Shown here: positions 5,385 to 5,417 of the stretch, in pieces | How the letters are laid out: each line of letters opens with the position of its first letter | Numbering within the stretch: position 1 is the stretch's first letter | From: Rhizobiaceae bacterium | GTDB lineage: Bacteria; Pseudomonadota; Alphaproteobacteria; Rhizobiales; Rhizobiaceae | Reading direction: 5' to 3' | Assembly (NCBI GenBank): GCA_016764155.1 | Contig: JAESSK010000328.1 | Coordinates: 1 to 5,417 of the forward strand | DNA: 5,417 bases | Position numbers and translations under genes: made by a program | The notes under the pieces: model-generated | What the model was told of the DNA's origin: nothing | What the model saw: the letters and a program-made list of their open reading frames with translations, nothing else | Databases searched by the model: none

Positions 5385-5417
5385 CTTCATATTGACCGGT
5401 TTCTAATACACGCAATA

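Noticed and set aside
5182..5415. Minus-strand 77-residue open frame at the window's end
   Set aside because: Most of it is antisense to the topA Lys/Ala/Pro repeats, giving a Phe/Leu/Gly/Arg-rich artefact; there is no ribosome site.

Overview
The window looks like ordinary chromosome from an alphaproteobacterium of moderate GC content. That placement is an inference from the protein text. The exonuclease III runs through family blocks I associate with Rhizobiales-type and related alphaproteobacteria (VETHGQK, SLYLPNGNPV, LAGDYNVIP). Topoisomerase I has a single Cys4 finger, several GR(F/Y)GP(Y/F)V repeats and a Lys/Ala/Pro tail, as is usual in that class. I see no insertion sequence, integrase, tRNA, rRNA or CRISPR array.

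Layout. (1) Bases 1-1076, minus strand: the N-terminal 358 residues of an NCS2-family nucleobase permease, most likely for xanthine/uric acid; its C-terminus lies beyond base 1. (2) Bases 1077-1324: a divergent control region. A perfect TATAAT box on the minus strand is followed by a leader of about 120 nt. That leader contains a compact two-stem RNA with an asymmetric internal loop, a candidate xanthine/urate-sensing riboswitch, and then further hairpins up to the permease Shine-Dalgarno. (3) Bases 1325-2119, plus strand: a complete exonuclease III gene (xth), followed by a probable intrinsic terminator. (4) Bases 2158-2412, minus strand: a small, unrecognised, helix-rich protein of 84 residues, convergent with xth; the xth terminator overlaps its last codons. 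(5) Bases 2413-2721: a non-coding or poorly resolved divergent region. It holds a hairpin over the start of the small gene, a short alternative reading frame of coding-like appearance, and the topA promoter with an inverted repeat between its -35 and -10. (6) Bases 2722-5322, plus strand: complete topA (866 residues), ending in three exact copies of the octapeptide KAKAKPKA. (7) Bases 5323-5417: a short AT-rich tail with two inverted repeats and no gene.

The genes do not form one pathway. Purine uptake, abasic-site repair/exonuclease and relaxation of negative supercoils are separate functions, each apparently with its own transcription start. The part most worth follow-up is the permease leader, where a small structured RNA sits directly between a strong -10 box and a purine transporter gene.
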